Source: G020348385 sp964580235 (GTDB lineage: Bacteria; Acidobacteriota; Aminicenantia; Aminicenantales; Aminicenantaceae). Taken from it: 15,582 bases of DNA. The notes under the pieces were generated by a model. It saw only the letters and a list, made by a program, of their open reading frames with translations, did not search any database and was not told the DNA's origin. The stretch lies in the NCBI GenBank assembly GCA_964580235.1, contig CAZOJY010000088.1, positions 1 to 15,582 of the forward strand. The letters run 5' to 3'. Below, piece by piece: positions 1 through 7,432 of the stretch (position 1 is the first letter of the stretch; the number at the start of each line of letters is the position of its first letter). The translations under genes and the position numbers were made by a program.

Positions 1-21
1 CCGTTCTTCGAGGGTAACAAT

Positions 22-55
22 AGGGGTATCCCATATTGTCGGCAATGCTGTATTG
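22..55. repeat. Left copy of a 34-bp repeat, inverted relative to the right window end
   Basis: Positions 22-55 are the reverse complement of 15549-15582 with a single mismatch (position 33). The two copies lie at opposite ends of the window in opposite orientation. Similarity ends at 55: the right copy continues into a hairpin-like part (15528-15552) that the left copy lacks. The genes between are core chromosomal genes, so I read this as two copies of a dispersed intergenic repeat rather than the ends of a transposon. The match was seen directly; its copy number elsewhere in the genome is unknown. Confidence 0.85.
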
Positions 56-229
56 AGCACGGCTATGCAAAAAGATCAGAGATGTTGGCAAGCACGGGAG
101 CAAAGCCATCCACAAAATCCAAAACAACTCCTTTTGATATCACGGAAATGGAAATGCTTCCTCAAGCTACCCTGAATTATTCATGTGCAAGCTTAAAATC
201 AAATTTCTTTCTTAGATGAATTCATCCTG

Positions 230-235
230 TATAAT
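230..235 (+). promoter_or_regulatory. Candidate -10 box of the mfd operon
   Basis: A perfect TATAAT hexamer lies nine bases before the mfd ATG, preceded directly by TG. No good -35 box is seen at 16-18 bp spacing. Transcription would be expected to start about 241-243, only a few bases before the start codon, and no Shine-Dalgarno sequence is visible there. The mRNA may therefore be leaderless or nearly so. The rest of 1-244 holds the left repeat and no gene I can support. Confidence 0.5.
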
Positions 236-244
236 AAGAATCTC

Positions 245-3200
245 ATGAGTTTCCATTTTCTTAGGCAGACAGAACAATTCAGCCGCCTTCTCGAAGCTCT
301 TAGATGCAAGAAGAAAGGGCTCAAAATATCTGGAATCATTCCTGCAAGTAAACCCTATTTCTTGTCGCTTCTCAGCCAGGAATGGGGTAAACCTATCATA
401 TATATCCGGCCCACCACATCCTCTTTATCCCGTTTTAGCGATGAATGCCGGTTCTTTTTATCCCAGTTGGGAAGCCGGATGCGCCCAACCATCCTTCCTC
501 CTCTGTTTGATGATCCTTACCAAGAGATACTACCCGCCCTCGAGTCAATTTCTGCCCGTATGCAGTATCTGTACAGACTGCATATATCCCTCCCTTCCCT
601 TCTTATAACCAATCTTCCAGGGTTGCTCAAACCTATCCCGCGGCCTCAGGATCTGGCCCAGCTCTTTTGTGAATTGAAACCGGGGGATTCCATCGGACGG
701 GATAGTTTGATTCAAAGATTGGAAAATTACGGATATATCAAACAAGATCTGGTTAATGTCCGCGGAGAATATGCTTGGCGAGGTGGGATTGTGGACGTGT
801 TTTCACCCTGGGAGGAGTATCCCTATCGCATCGAGTTCAGCGGTGAAGATGTGACTTCGGTGCGTGTGTTCCAGCCCTCCAGCCAGCGAACCCTTAAAAG
901 AGTCGAGCAAATTCTCATCCCGAGCCTGAGCGAATGTCCCGGCTCTCTTTCCTTCCTTGCTCCGCTTAAATCCGATTCATTCGTCTCCTTCGCACATTTT
1001 TATGAGGATGTTTTGTTTTTGGTCGATGATTCAGAGAAAACCGAAGAGGAATGGAAAAAAATCTGTAAAGATCAAAGGCAGCAATTTAATGCACGCCGAG
1101 TGAGAGAAAAATTTTCCATTTCTCCAGAGGAAATCTATCCTCCCGAGCAGTGGGAAAGGATAAAAAAAGAAGCTCTGTTCCTGACTGAAATAGGATCGGA
1201 TGGCCAAAAAAACATCTTTAATTTTCCCTTTCAATCGGTCCCCCGTTTCGCCAACAAAATCCCATTTTTTTTGGAGTATCTCAAGAAGGCCCTGGATGAG
1301 CGGGAGAGGTGCTTTATCTTTTTTTCCCAGGAGGGAGTCCGCCGGAAATTATCCACTCTCCTTGCGCAAAATCAGATTCCCCATCAAGAGCCTTCCACCC
1401 CATTTCAATTCTCTGAGGACGGATCTGTCGGGCTGCTATTGGGGGAGATGAATCATGGTTTCCGATTCCCTCCGGAATGCATCACATATTTTTCTGAAAC
1501 GGACATATTTACAGAAGAAAAGGTGTTGATCAGTCGCCCGCGCGTACGGCCATTTGTTTCTGATTTTGGCGATCTTAAGGTGGATGATTATGTTGTCCAC
1601 ACAGATTACGGGATCGGGATCTTTAAAGGTTTGATAAAACTGGAAGTCAACGAAAGGGACCAGGAGTTCATTGCCATTCATTATCGAGATGAAGACAAAC
1701 TTTTTGTCCCAGCTGAGGATCTGAATCTGGTTCAGAAGTACACACATTTAGGCACAGCTTCTCCTCCGTTGAATAAATTGGGAACCCCGACTTGGGAGAA
1801 GACCAAGGCCCGTACTAAAAAGACCATCGAAAAGATGGCCAAACAGCTTCTCCAACTGTATGCGGAGAGGAAGGCGATCCGTGGTCATATGTTTAGCCCC
1901 GGCGGAGTGTGGCAATCCGATTTTGAGCAGACTTTCGAATATGAAGAAACAGATGATCAACTCTTGGCTATAAAGGACATTTATCAGGACATGGAGTCAT
2001 CTTCCCCGATGGATCGGCTTTTGTGCGGAGATGTCGGGTATGGCAAGACAGAAGTGGCCATCCGTGCTTCTTTCAAAGCAGTGATGGATGGAAAGCAGGT
2101 GGCGATCCTCTGCCCGACCACAGTGCTCGCCAGCCAACACTTAAATACGTTCCAGAGCCGGATGGTGCTTTTTCCGGTCCGGGTGGAAAGTCTTACCCGT
2201 TTTCAATCTTCGGCTCAGCAGAAAAAAATTCTGTGGGATTTGAAGGAAGGCCTGGTTGATATTGTGATCGGTACCCACCGGCTGCTCTCTGGTGATGTGA
2301 AATTTCGTGATTTGGGCCTGTTGATTATTGACGAGGAACAAAGATTTGGCGTTGCCCAAAAAGAAAAGATAAAACAGATTAAAGCAGACATCGATGTCCT
2401 GACTATGACGGCCACTCCGATTCCCCGAACTTTGAACCTGTCGCTTTCCGGATTGAGGGATATCAGCCTGATCGAAACGCCTCCGAGAGACAGACTGGCC
2501 ATCCACACGGTTGTTAATCGTTTCAACCGGAAGATTATTTCGGCTGCCATCAAAAAGGAATTGGCTCGGGGAGGACAGGTTTATTTCATCCATAACAGGA
2601 TCGAAGATATCGATACTGCAGCAGAAATGATCCAAAGGTGGGTTGCCGGGGCCAGGGTCGTGGTTGTCCACGGCAAAATGTCCGGACTTGCCCTTGAAAA
2701 AAAGATGATCGATTTTATTGAGAAAAAGTATGATGTTCTTGTTTCCACGACGATCATCGAAAACGGTATTGATATTGCCCTAGTTAACACGTTGATCGTA
2801 AATCATGCCGATCGATTTGGATTAGCCCAATTGTACCAGCTGCGTGGGAGAGTTGGGCGTTCTTCCCGGCAAGCTGTTGCCTATTTTCTTGTCCCCCCTT
2901 ATTCTGAGCTCACGCCTTTGTCTAAAGAGAGGTTAAAAGCTCTTCAAGAATTTTCCCAGTTGGGGTCAGGTTTTCGCTTGGCCGCGAAGGACCTCGAGAT
3001 CAGGGGCGCCGGCAACTTTTTAGGTTCCCAGCAGCACGGCTGCATGGAAGCTGTTGGGTTTGATTACTATATGCATCTTCTCGAACAGACGGTGAAAGAG
3101 CAGAAAGGGGAGCTGCAAGAGAGCGTAAAAAGCAAGATTAATCTAAACGTAAACATCCGTATTCCTGAGGATTATCTTCCCCAAACAAACCTGCGATTGA

Positions 3201-3559
3201 ACCTGTACAAGCGTATTTCCTCCATCAAAACCATCGCAGATGTTGAGAAAATACGCACAGAGATAAAAGACAGATTTGGGCCTCTTCCCCAACCCGTTCG
3301 GAATCTTATGCGCTATGGCATCATCAAATTTCTGGCAAGGAAGGTCAGGATCAAAAGCATCGATCGTGTCGGCCAGAAGACTGTCTTTAAATTTTATCCG
3401 AGCACGACGGCAAACCTTTCCCACATGACCGCCATTCTTGAAAAATATGATGGATCCGTCACGCAACAAGGAGTGATGAATATTTTGTTTCCCTTTTCCG
3501 ATGAGGAGAAAACCATGTTTGAAACGATCTCTGTCTTGAAGGAGTTATCGAGTATGTAA
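245..3559 (+). CDS. mfd: Transcription-repair coupling factor Mfd
   Basis: This is Mfd, the ATP-driven DNA translocase that removes stalled RNA polymerase from DNA lesions and recruits UvrA. It is a cytoplasmic protein of 1104 aa, close to the E. coli length of about 1148. Visible parts in order: a UvrB-homology module near the N-terminus (GEYAWRGGIVDVF, 174-186); the CarD-like RNA-polymerase interaction domain starting about 440 (VDDYVVHTDYGIGIFKG, 446-462); a RecG-like translocase with Walker A GDVGYGKT (595-602, K601), Walker B DEEQ (696-699), motif III TATP (722-725) and motif VI QLRGRVGR (865-872); and the C-terminal TRCF domain from about residue 960. All core helicase motifs are intact. 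It is the first gene of a + strand operon; the next reading frame starts 9 bp after the stop. The ATG at 245 is preceded by a -10 box and no clear ribosome site. Confidence 0.97.
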   Translation: MSFHFLRQTEQFSRLLEALRCKKKGLKISGIIPASKPYFLSLLSQEWGKPIIYIRPTTSSLSRFSDECRFFLSQLGSRMRPTILPPLFDDPYQEILPALESISARMQYLYRLHISLPSLLITNLPGLLKPIPRPQDLAQLFCELKPGDSIGRDSLIQRLENYGYIKQDLVNVRGEYAWRGGIVDVFSPWEEYPYRIEFSGEDVTSVRVFQPSSQRTLKRVEQILIPSLSECPGSLSFLAPLKSDSFVSFAHFYEDVLFLVDDSEKTEEEWKKICKDQRQQFNARRVREKFSISPEEIYPPEQWERIKKEALFLTEIGSDGQKNIFNFPFQSVPRFANKIPFFLEYLKKALDERERCFIFFSQEGVRRKLSTLLAQNQIPHQEPSTPFQFSEDGSVGLLLGEMNHGFRFPPECITYFSETDIFTEEKVLISRPRVRPFVSDFGDLKVDDYVVHTDYGIGIFKGLIKLEVNERDQEFIAIHYRDEDKLFVPAEDLNLVQKYTHLGTASPPLNKLGTPTWEKTKARTKKTIEKMAKQLLQLYAERKAIRGHMFSPGGVWQSDFEQTFEYEETDDQLLAIKDIYQDMESSSPMDRLLCGDVGYGKTEVAIRASFKAVMDGKQVAILCPTTVLASQHLNTFQSRMVLFPVRVESLTRFQSSAQQKKILWDLKEGLVDIVIGTHRLLSGDVKFRDLGLLIIDEEQRFGVAQKEKIKQIKADIDVLTMTATPIPRTLNLSLSGLRDISLIETPPRDRLAIHTVVNRFNRKIISAAIKKELARGGQVYFIHNRIEDIDTAAEMIQRWVAGARVVVVHGKMSGLALEKKMIDFIEKKYDVLVSTTIIENGIDIALVNTLIVNHADRFGLAQLYQLRGRVGRSSRQAVAYFLVPPYSELTPLSKERLKALQEFSQLGSGFRLAAKDLEIRGAGNFLGSQQHGCMEAVGFDYYMHLLEQTVKEQKGELQESVKSKINLNVNIRIPEDYLPQTNLRLNLYKRISSIKTIADVEKIRTEIKDRFGPLPQPVRNLMRYGIIKFLARKVRIKSIDRVGQKTVFKFYPSTTANLSHMTAILEKYDGSVTQQGVMNILFPFSDEEKTMFETISVLKELSSM

Positions 3560-3568
3560 TATAATGAA

Positions 3569-4543
3569 TTGAATCTAAAAAAGATGTGGCGAATACATGT
3601 GTTTGTCCCGGTTCTCATCATGCTTTTTGCAAGCTGCCAGGGAAATGAGTCTGTCCAAAGCTCGTCAAGTCTGGATTCCTACGAGGCGAAAAAGAACTTT
3701 ATCATCCTCCGTGTTCAGGATACAGCTTACTTCAATTCAGATTTTGAAAGATTTCTCGAACTCAGCCTTGGAGATGAACATGACAGCCTTTCTGAGGTGT
3801 CCTTGAGCCGACTGGTCGATAACTTTGTGGAGGAAAAACTCGTGTTGGCGGAAGCGAGAAATCAGGAGATCGTATTGACGTGGGAAGAAAAAAAGGAATT
3901 CCTGGCAAAATATTCCAATGAACCCCCAATTGAAAGAGAGAGATGGCCGTTGGATAAAGAAGAAGTCGAGTTGTTATTTGAACAGCTTCTTGTGGAAAAA
4001 TACACGTATTCGCTCGTCAAGGACATCGAAGTGGAAACAGCAGAAATCCAGAAATACTATACAGAACACAAAAGGGAATTTCTTCTCCCGGAGAGAGTGA
4101 AAGTCAGCCAGATTTTGCTCCCAAACGAGGAGATGGCCGTGGAAACTTTGGAGGATTTAGAGGATGGAAATCCTGAAAACTTCAAGAGAGTGGCAAAAGC
4201 TCAATCTATCGGTGTCGAAGCCTCCAAGGGAGGAGAGATGGGTGTATTTGCAGTGGGACAGCTTCCTTATGAGATGGAGGCGGCCATTTTTGCTCTGAAG
4301 GAAGGGGAAGTGAGTCCCGTGTTGGAATCCTCCTATGGATTTCACATATTTCGGCTTGATTCCCGTTATGAGCCGGAGTTGATTTCATCCGACCGAGCTG
4401 CCCCGTCGATAAAATTGAAGATTCTCGGTCAAAAGGTAAAAAATCGTGTGGCTCAGAACATTGAGAAGTTAAAAAGTTCTTTCGAATGGGATTTCTACCC
4501 GACAAACCTGTATTTTTCGTATCAAAGGAATTCAGATGAGTAA
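3569..4543 (+). CDS. Parvulin-type peptidyl-prolyl isomerase, predicted lipoprotein
   Basis: A 324-aa secreted protein of the PpiC/SurA/PrsA class, probably assisting folding of exported proteins. It has a short basic N-terminus, a hydrophobic stretch and a lipobox-like LFASC with Cys at residue 23, so lipid anchoring is likely. A helical chaperone-like region (about 40-165) is followed by a rotamase domain (about 174-265) with SKGGEMGVF (219-227) and SSYGFHIFRL (254-263). The first parvulin histidine, usually in an ARHIL-type strand, is Gln here (KVSQILL, Q181); the second is kept (H259). Start is uncertain: the TTG at 3569 gives a KK-containing n-region, while ATG at 3584 is the only nearby ATG and would also leave a working signal sequence. 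Neither has a clear ribosome site. It follows mfd closely and overlaps the next gene by 8 bp, so the three are probably co-transcribed. Confidence 0.88.
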   Translation: MNLKKMWRIHVFVPVLIMLFASCQGNESVQSSSSLDSYEAKKNFIILRVQDTAYFNSDFERFLELSLGDEHDSLSEVSLSRLVDNFVEEKLVLAEARNQEIVLTWEEKKEFLAKYSNEPPIERERWPLDKEEVELLFEQLLVEKYTYSLVKDIEVETAEIQKYYTEHKREFLLPERVKVSQILLPNEEMAVETLEDLEDGNPENFKRVAKAQSIGVEASKGGEMGVFAVGQLPYEMEAAIFALKEGEVSPVLESSYGFHIFRLDSRYEPELISSDRAAPSIKLKILGQKVKNRVAQNIEKLKSSFEWDFYPTNLYFSYQRNSDE

Positions 4544-5525
4544 AACACGCATAGCCATAGTTTTGTTATTGGTTTTATTCAGTATAGGCGTCCTATTTGG
4601 ACAAGAAGTGGTGGATGCCATTGTGGCGATCGTGAATGATGATGTCATCACCATTTCGGATTATATGAGCGAGCTTGATTCGATTTATCAGATTCTCCGC
4701 TCACAACTTCAGGGGGAAGAATTCAGTAAACAGTATGAAAAGGAGAAAGAGGGATTGCTGGAAAGAATGATAACCGACCGATTGCTCCTACAAGAGGCTG
4801 CAAGAAAGGATATAAAAAGCACAGCAAACATCGATGAGCAGATTAGAATGACAGTCGATAACATCAAAAAACAGTACAAAATAGGATCTGATGAGGAATT
4901 TAAGCGCATGATGGCCCAGCAGGGAATAAACTATGATTCCTGGATGGCGCAGCAAGAGAAGGCCATCCTCCAGCAGGCCCTGATTTTTAGCGAAGTCGGA
5001 CGGAATATCGCGATTGATGAGACGGATGTTGTGAATTATTATGATCTTCATCCCGAGGAGTTTACCGATCCACCTGTGTACAAACTGAGGGGTATCCATG
5101 TTTCCTCCGAAGATAAAAGTGAAGAGGCAGCGCGGGCCAAGATGAAGGAAGTGGACGAAAAGTTAGCAGAGGGCGAGGAGGTAGAAATTCTTGCCGGCCA
5201 ATTCTCAGAAGGTCCGGAAAAAGAAACTCAAGGTGATCTAGGTGCATTCAAAAAAGGAGAAATGGACGGAACTTTAGAGAAGGCTGTTGAAAATTTGGAT
5301 GAAGGAGACTTGACCTCATGGATCAAAATTCCGTCCGGATGGTTTTTATTAAAACTCGAGGAAAAAACAGAGAGCCATCTCAGATCGTTTGAAGAGGTCA
5401 AGAAAAATATTGAAAACAAATTATTTATACAGCAGCAACAGGTGAAGATCCAAGCCTACCTGAAGGATCTAAAAAAACGCAGCTATATCAAAATTCTGAT
5501 TTCCGATCCGAATAAATATCGCTGA
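4536..5525 (+). CDS. SurA-like periplasmic chaperone with parvulin domain
   Basis: A 329-aa exported protein of the SurA/PpiC family, likely a periplasmic chaperone for outer-membrane or secreted proteins. Residues 1-22 form a signal peptide ending near LFG|Q. A SurA_N-type module follows (VDAIVAIVNDDVITISDY, 26-43, then helices to about 170). A parvulin-like domain covers about 180-280 (TQGDLGAFKKGEM, 231-243), and a helical C-terminus rejoins the chaperone core. Both positions expected to carry parvulin histidines differ (RGIHV at 185-189, SGWFLLKL at 267-274), so isomerase activity is doubtful. The ATG at 4536 lies inside the end of the previous gene and has an AAAGGA ribosome site at 4524-4529, indicating translational coupling. 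A hairpin terminator follows 3 bp after the stop. I do not assign surA because orthology to the proteobacterial gene cannot be shown here. Confidence 0.88.
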   Translation: MSKTRIAIVLLLVLFSIGVLFGQEVVDAIVAIVNDDVITISDYMSELDSIYQILRSQLQGEEFSKQYEKEKEGLLERMITDRLLLQEAARKDIKSTANIDEQIRMTVDNIKKQYKIGSDEEFKRMMAQQGINYDSWMAQQEKAILQQALIFSEVGRNIAIDETDVVNYYDLHPEEFTDPPVYKLRGIHVSSEDKSEEAARAKMKEVDEKLAEGEEVEILAGQFSEGPEKETQGDLGAFKKGEMDGTLEKAVENLDEGDLTSWIKIPSGWFLLKLEEKTESHLRSFEEVKKNIENKLFIQQQQVKIQAYLKDLKKRSYIKILISDPNKYR

Positions 5526-5528
5526 TTA

Positions 5529-5550
5529 AAAAAGCGTAACCGCTTTTTCT
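5529..5550 (+). terminator. Rho-independent terminator, probably bidirectional
   Basis: An 8-bp perfect stem (AAAAAGCG, 5529-5536, with CGCTTTTT, 5541-5548) and a TAAC loop lie directly after the SurA-like gene. The A-rich 5' side and T-rich 3' side let it work on either strand, which fits its place between convergent transcription units. The GC core is only three pairs, so strength is uncertain. Confidence 0.75.
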
Positions 5551-5614
5551 TTGTGCTATTCCTTTCCTTTGATCAGGAACAATCGTGTTGGAAGAAGGCC
5601 TCACCCGGATTCGA

Positions 5615-6190
5615 CTATTTTATGTTTTCAGTCTTTTTCTTTAGGGGTTCTATTTCGTAAGGATCGGGTTCTTTAAAATCTATGTTCTTTGATATTTCCC
5701 ATTCCCCAACAGGGATGTACTGGGAGCCCTGAGACTTAGCAAACACTTTGACATCAACGATTTTCGACTTGAAGAAAGGACTGCTTTTAAAATGCTCCAT
5801 GTTCTGTCCATCGATTCCTAGCGTGCTTTTGAGGAGAATGGGCTCACTTGTTTCCCCTGGCATCAATGGTTCTCCACGGATAGCCTCTATAAAGCCGTTG
5901 CCAAGGTTTGACACATCATCCCGGAACTTGAAGTTTGCATTCATATAGACATATTTTAAAGGTTCTTCTGATATATTTTTGATTTTAAAGGATATAGCTG
6001 GAACGAGCACCAATTTTGGCGGCCAGGGCTGGTAAGTTTTTTCCACCCATTTTGTCTCGATATCCAAAAGTTCAAACGAACCCTCCAGATCTTTATGGGA
6101 CATAGTTTTCCATAGGCCAGCGAAATGAGCGATGCCAGCGACGATAAAGCCCAGAGCAACAACGGTCAGGATAAAGGACAAATTTTTCAT
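5615..6190 (-). CDS. Membrane-anchored protein of unknown function
   Basis: I do not recognise this 191-aa protein. It has one N-terminal hydrophobic segment (about residues 5-26) without a convincing cleavage site, so it is probably an inner-membrane anchor with the rest in the periplasm. The soluble part has alternating hydrophobic residues, a phrase of the kind seen in FxLYD/Ig-like beta sandwiches (AISFKIKNISEEPLKYVYM, 65-83) and a 'PGE' turn (112-114), then a Lys/Glu-rich tail. A beta-sandwich fold is inference only. The ATG at 6190 has a strong AAGGAGG ribosome site (6197-6203) and its own promoter-like sequence upstream. It is the last - strand gene before the convergent terminator region and lies 72 bp after the YibQ-like gene. 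Confidence 0.8.
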   Translation of the reverse strand: MKNLSFILTVVALGFIVAGIAHFAGLWKTMSHKDLEGSFELLDIETKWVEKTYQPWPPKLVLVPAISFKIKNISEEPLKYVYMNANFKFRDDVSNLGNGFIEAIRGEPLMPGETSEPILLKSTLGIDGQNMEHFKSSPFFKSKIVDVKVFAKSQGSQYIPVGEWEISKNIDFKEPDPYEIEPLKKKTENIK

Positions 6191-6214
6191 CAGATTCCTC
6201 CTTGCAACAATTTC

Positions 6215-6243
6215 ATCATAAAGGATGCAGCACGATTTGGCAA
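6215..6243 (-). promoter_or_regulatory. Sigma-70-type promoter for the 5615-6190 gene
   Basis: On the - strand TTGCCA (6243-6238) is followed after 17 bp by TATGAT (6220-6215), each differing from consensus at one or two positions. Transcription would begin near 6208, leaving a leader of about 18 nt that holds the strong AAGGAGG ribosome site. This suggests the gene can be expressed separately from the upstream envC-ctp-yibQ cassette. Confidence 0.6.
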
Positions 6244-6262
6244 CTCGAAAGCAGGCCTTTTG

Positions 6263-7429
6263 TTAACGGACTAGCTCTGAAATGAAAACAGATTTGACAT
6301 CGTATTCTTTTGCCAAATGGAAGTAATCCTTCAGGACTTTGAGGGTTTCGGGCAAAGGATGGCAGATGCCGACGGCTTCCCCTCTTTTCTTGGCCAAGGT
6401 GAACAGCTCAATGAGCTTTTCTTTAATGGCGCCTTCGTCCAGTTCGCTGTCAAGAAAGACTTGCCGTTTTGCTGCGGGAATTTTGAGCTGGAGGGCCACA
6501 TCATAGGCCACAGATTTTCCTGTTGTGCGGCTGTCGACGAAAAAGAGATTTCTTTGTTTTAAACGTTGGAGGATGATTTTCATTAATGTTTTATTTGCCG
6601 TGACTTTGGATCCCATGTGATTGTTGACACCACTGATGAAAGGAACTTGATCGAGATCATTCTCCACTTCCGTGATGATTTCTTGTTCACTCATATCGGT
6701 TGAAATTATTCCCTGATAGCCATTATTAGCTTCGGTGTTATTGATGGATTCCAGCGGAAGGTGCAGGAGAATTTCCAAACCGTTTTGATGGGCGATTTGG
6801 GCTGTTTGTTCCCCAAACGGACTGAAAGGAATAATTGCTACCGTAATCGGCTCCTGCAGGCTGAGAATGTCATAGATCGCATCCATGCTGTATCCCATGT
6901 CATCCACTATCAGGGCGACTCTATTTCTGGGTTCTGCTGGGATCGGCTTTTCTGTAATTTTTGGAGGTTCTTTTTTGCAAGAAAATAGGATGGCAAGTTT
7001 CTCTGTTTTGAGCCTATTGACATCCCAGAGAAAATATTTTTTTTCTTTATTTTCCTGTTCTTCTTTTTTTACGATGGAAACTTTGGCGTTTTGTAAATCT
7101 TGTCTGAGCCGAGGCTCAACTTTTTTGTATTCGGCCAGAGATATATCGACCTTCACGTGATCGGTCCCGGCCTGGTCCTTAAACCGGGATATGGAACTGT
7201 CGGGGATGCCTTGGCGAGAGAGCCGATCGAGGACAATTTGGCTTAGTGAAACTTCTGCTTTTTTCGGCTTTTGTAATTTGCTGAGAATTGAAAAAATATA
7301 GGATTCTTTCCCTTTTTTCCAGTGGATATAATCTAAGCCCATGGCAGAAAATAGGGCAAGCAGTGAGAAAATAACATAAATTATCCGTGGTGCTTTTGGG
7401 TTTCCCTTGGGGGAATTCTGTGTCCTCAT
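6263..7429 (-). CDS. Divergent polysaccharide deacetylase family protein (YibQ-like)
   Basis: A 388-aa inner-membrane-anchored protein with a C-terminal domain of the divergent polysaccharide deacetylase family (YibQ, DUF610). One hydrophobic segment (about 15-32) anchors it; a variable, Lys/Glu-rich region (about 50-165) precedes the domain (about 170-386). Family motifs are present: ALIVDDMGY (172-180, D176/D177), LLHLPLES (221-228, H223), GVNNHMGS (267-274, H271), FFVDSRT (296-302, D299) and VGICHP (353-358, H357). The likely metal-binding and catalytic residues are thus in place, unlike in the two genes upstream. The substrate of YibQ proteins is not established; a cell-wall glycan is usual inference. 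The start lies 3 bp after the stop of the S41-like gene, with no strong ribosome site, so translation is probably coupled. Confidence 0.93.
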   Translation of the reverse strand: MRTQNSPKGNPKAPRIIYVIFSLLALFSAMGLDYIHWKKGKESYIFSILSKLQKPKKAEVSLSQIVLDRLSRQGIPDSSISRFKDQAGTDHVKVDISLAEYKKVEPRLRQDLQNAKVSIVKKEEQENKEKKYFLWDVNRLKTEKLAILFSCKKEPPKITEKPIPAEPRNRVALIVDDMGYSMDAIYDILSLQEPITVAIIPFSPFGEQTAQIAHQNGLEILLHLPLESINNTEANNGYQGIISTDMSEQEIITEVENDLDQVPFISGVNNHMGSKVTANKTLMKIILQRLKQRNLFFVDSRTTGKSVAYDVALQLKIPAAKRQVFLDSELDEGAIKEKLIELFTLAKKRGEAVGICHPLPETLKVLKDYFHLAKEYDVKSVFISELVR

Positions 7430-7432
7430 AAA

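Noticed and set aside
1..219. Frame 1 is open for 72 codons from the left edge to a TGA at 217-219
   Set aside because: It runs through the repeat, its Cys/Ser/Thr/Lys-rich translation shows no recognisable domain, and it has no supported start. It could be the tail of a gene cut by the window edge, but I cannot support it.
2330..2342. Mfd Walker B reads DEEQ rather than the E. coli DEEH
   Set aside because: DEEQ is, as far as I recall, common in Mfd proteins of other phyla and does not suggest loss of function.
2141..2671. 176-codon open frame on the - strand inside mfd
   Set aside because: It lies wholly within the conserved translocase motifs of Mfd on the other strand; its translation is low-complexity in character and has no ribosome site. 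It is a shadow frame.
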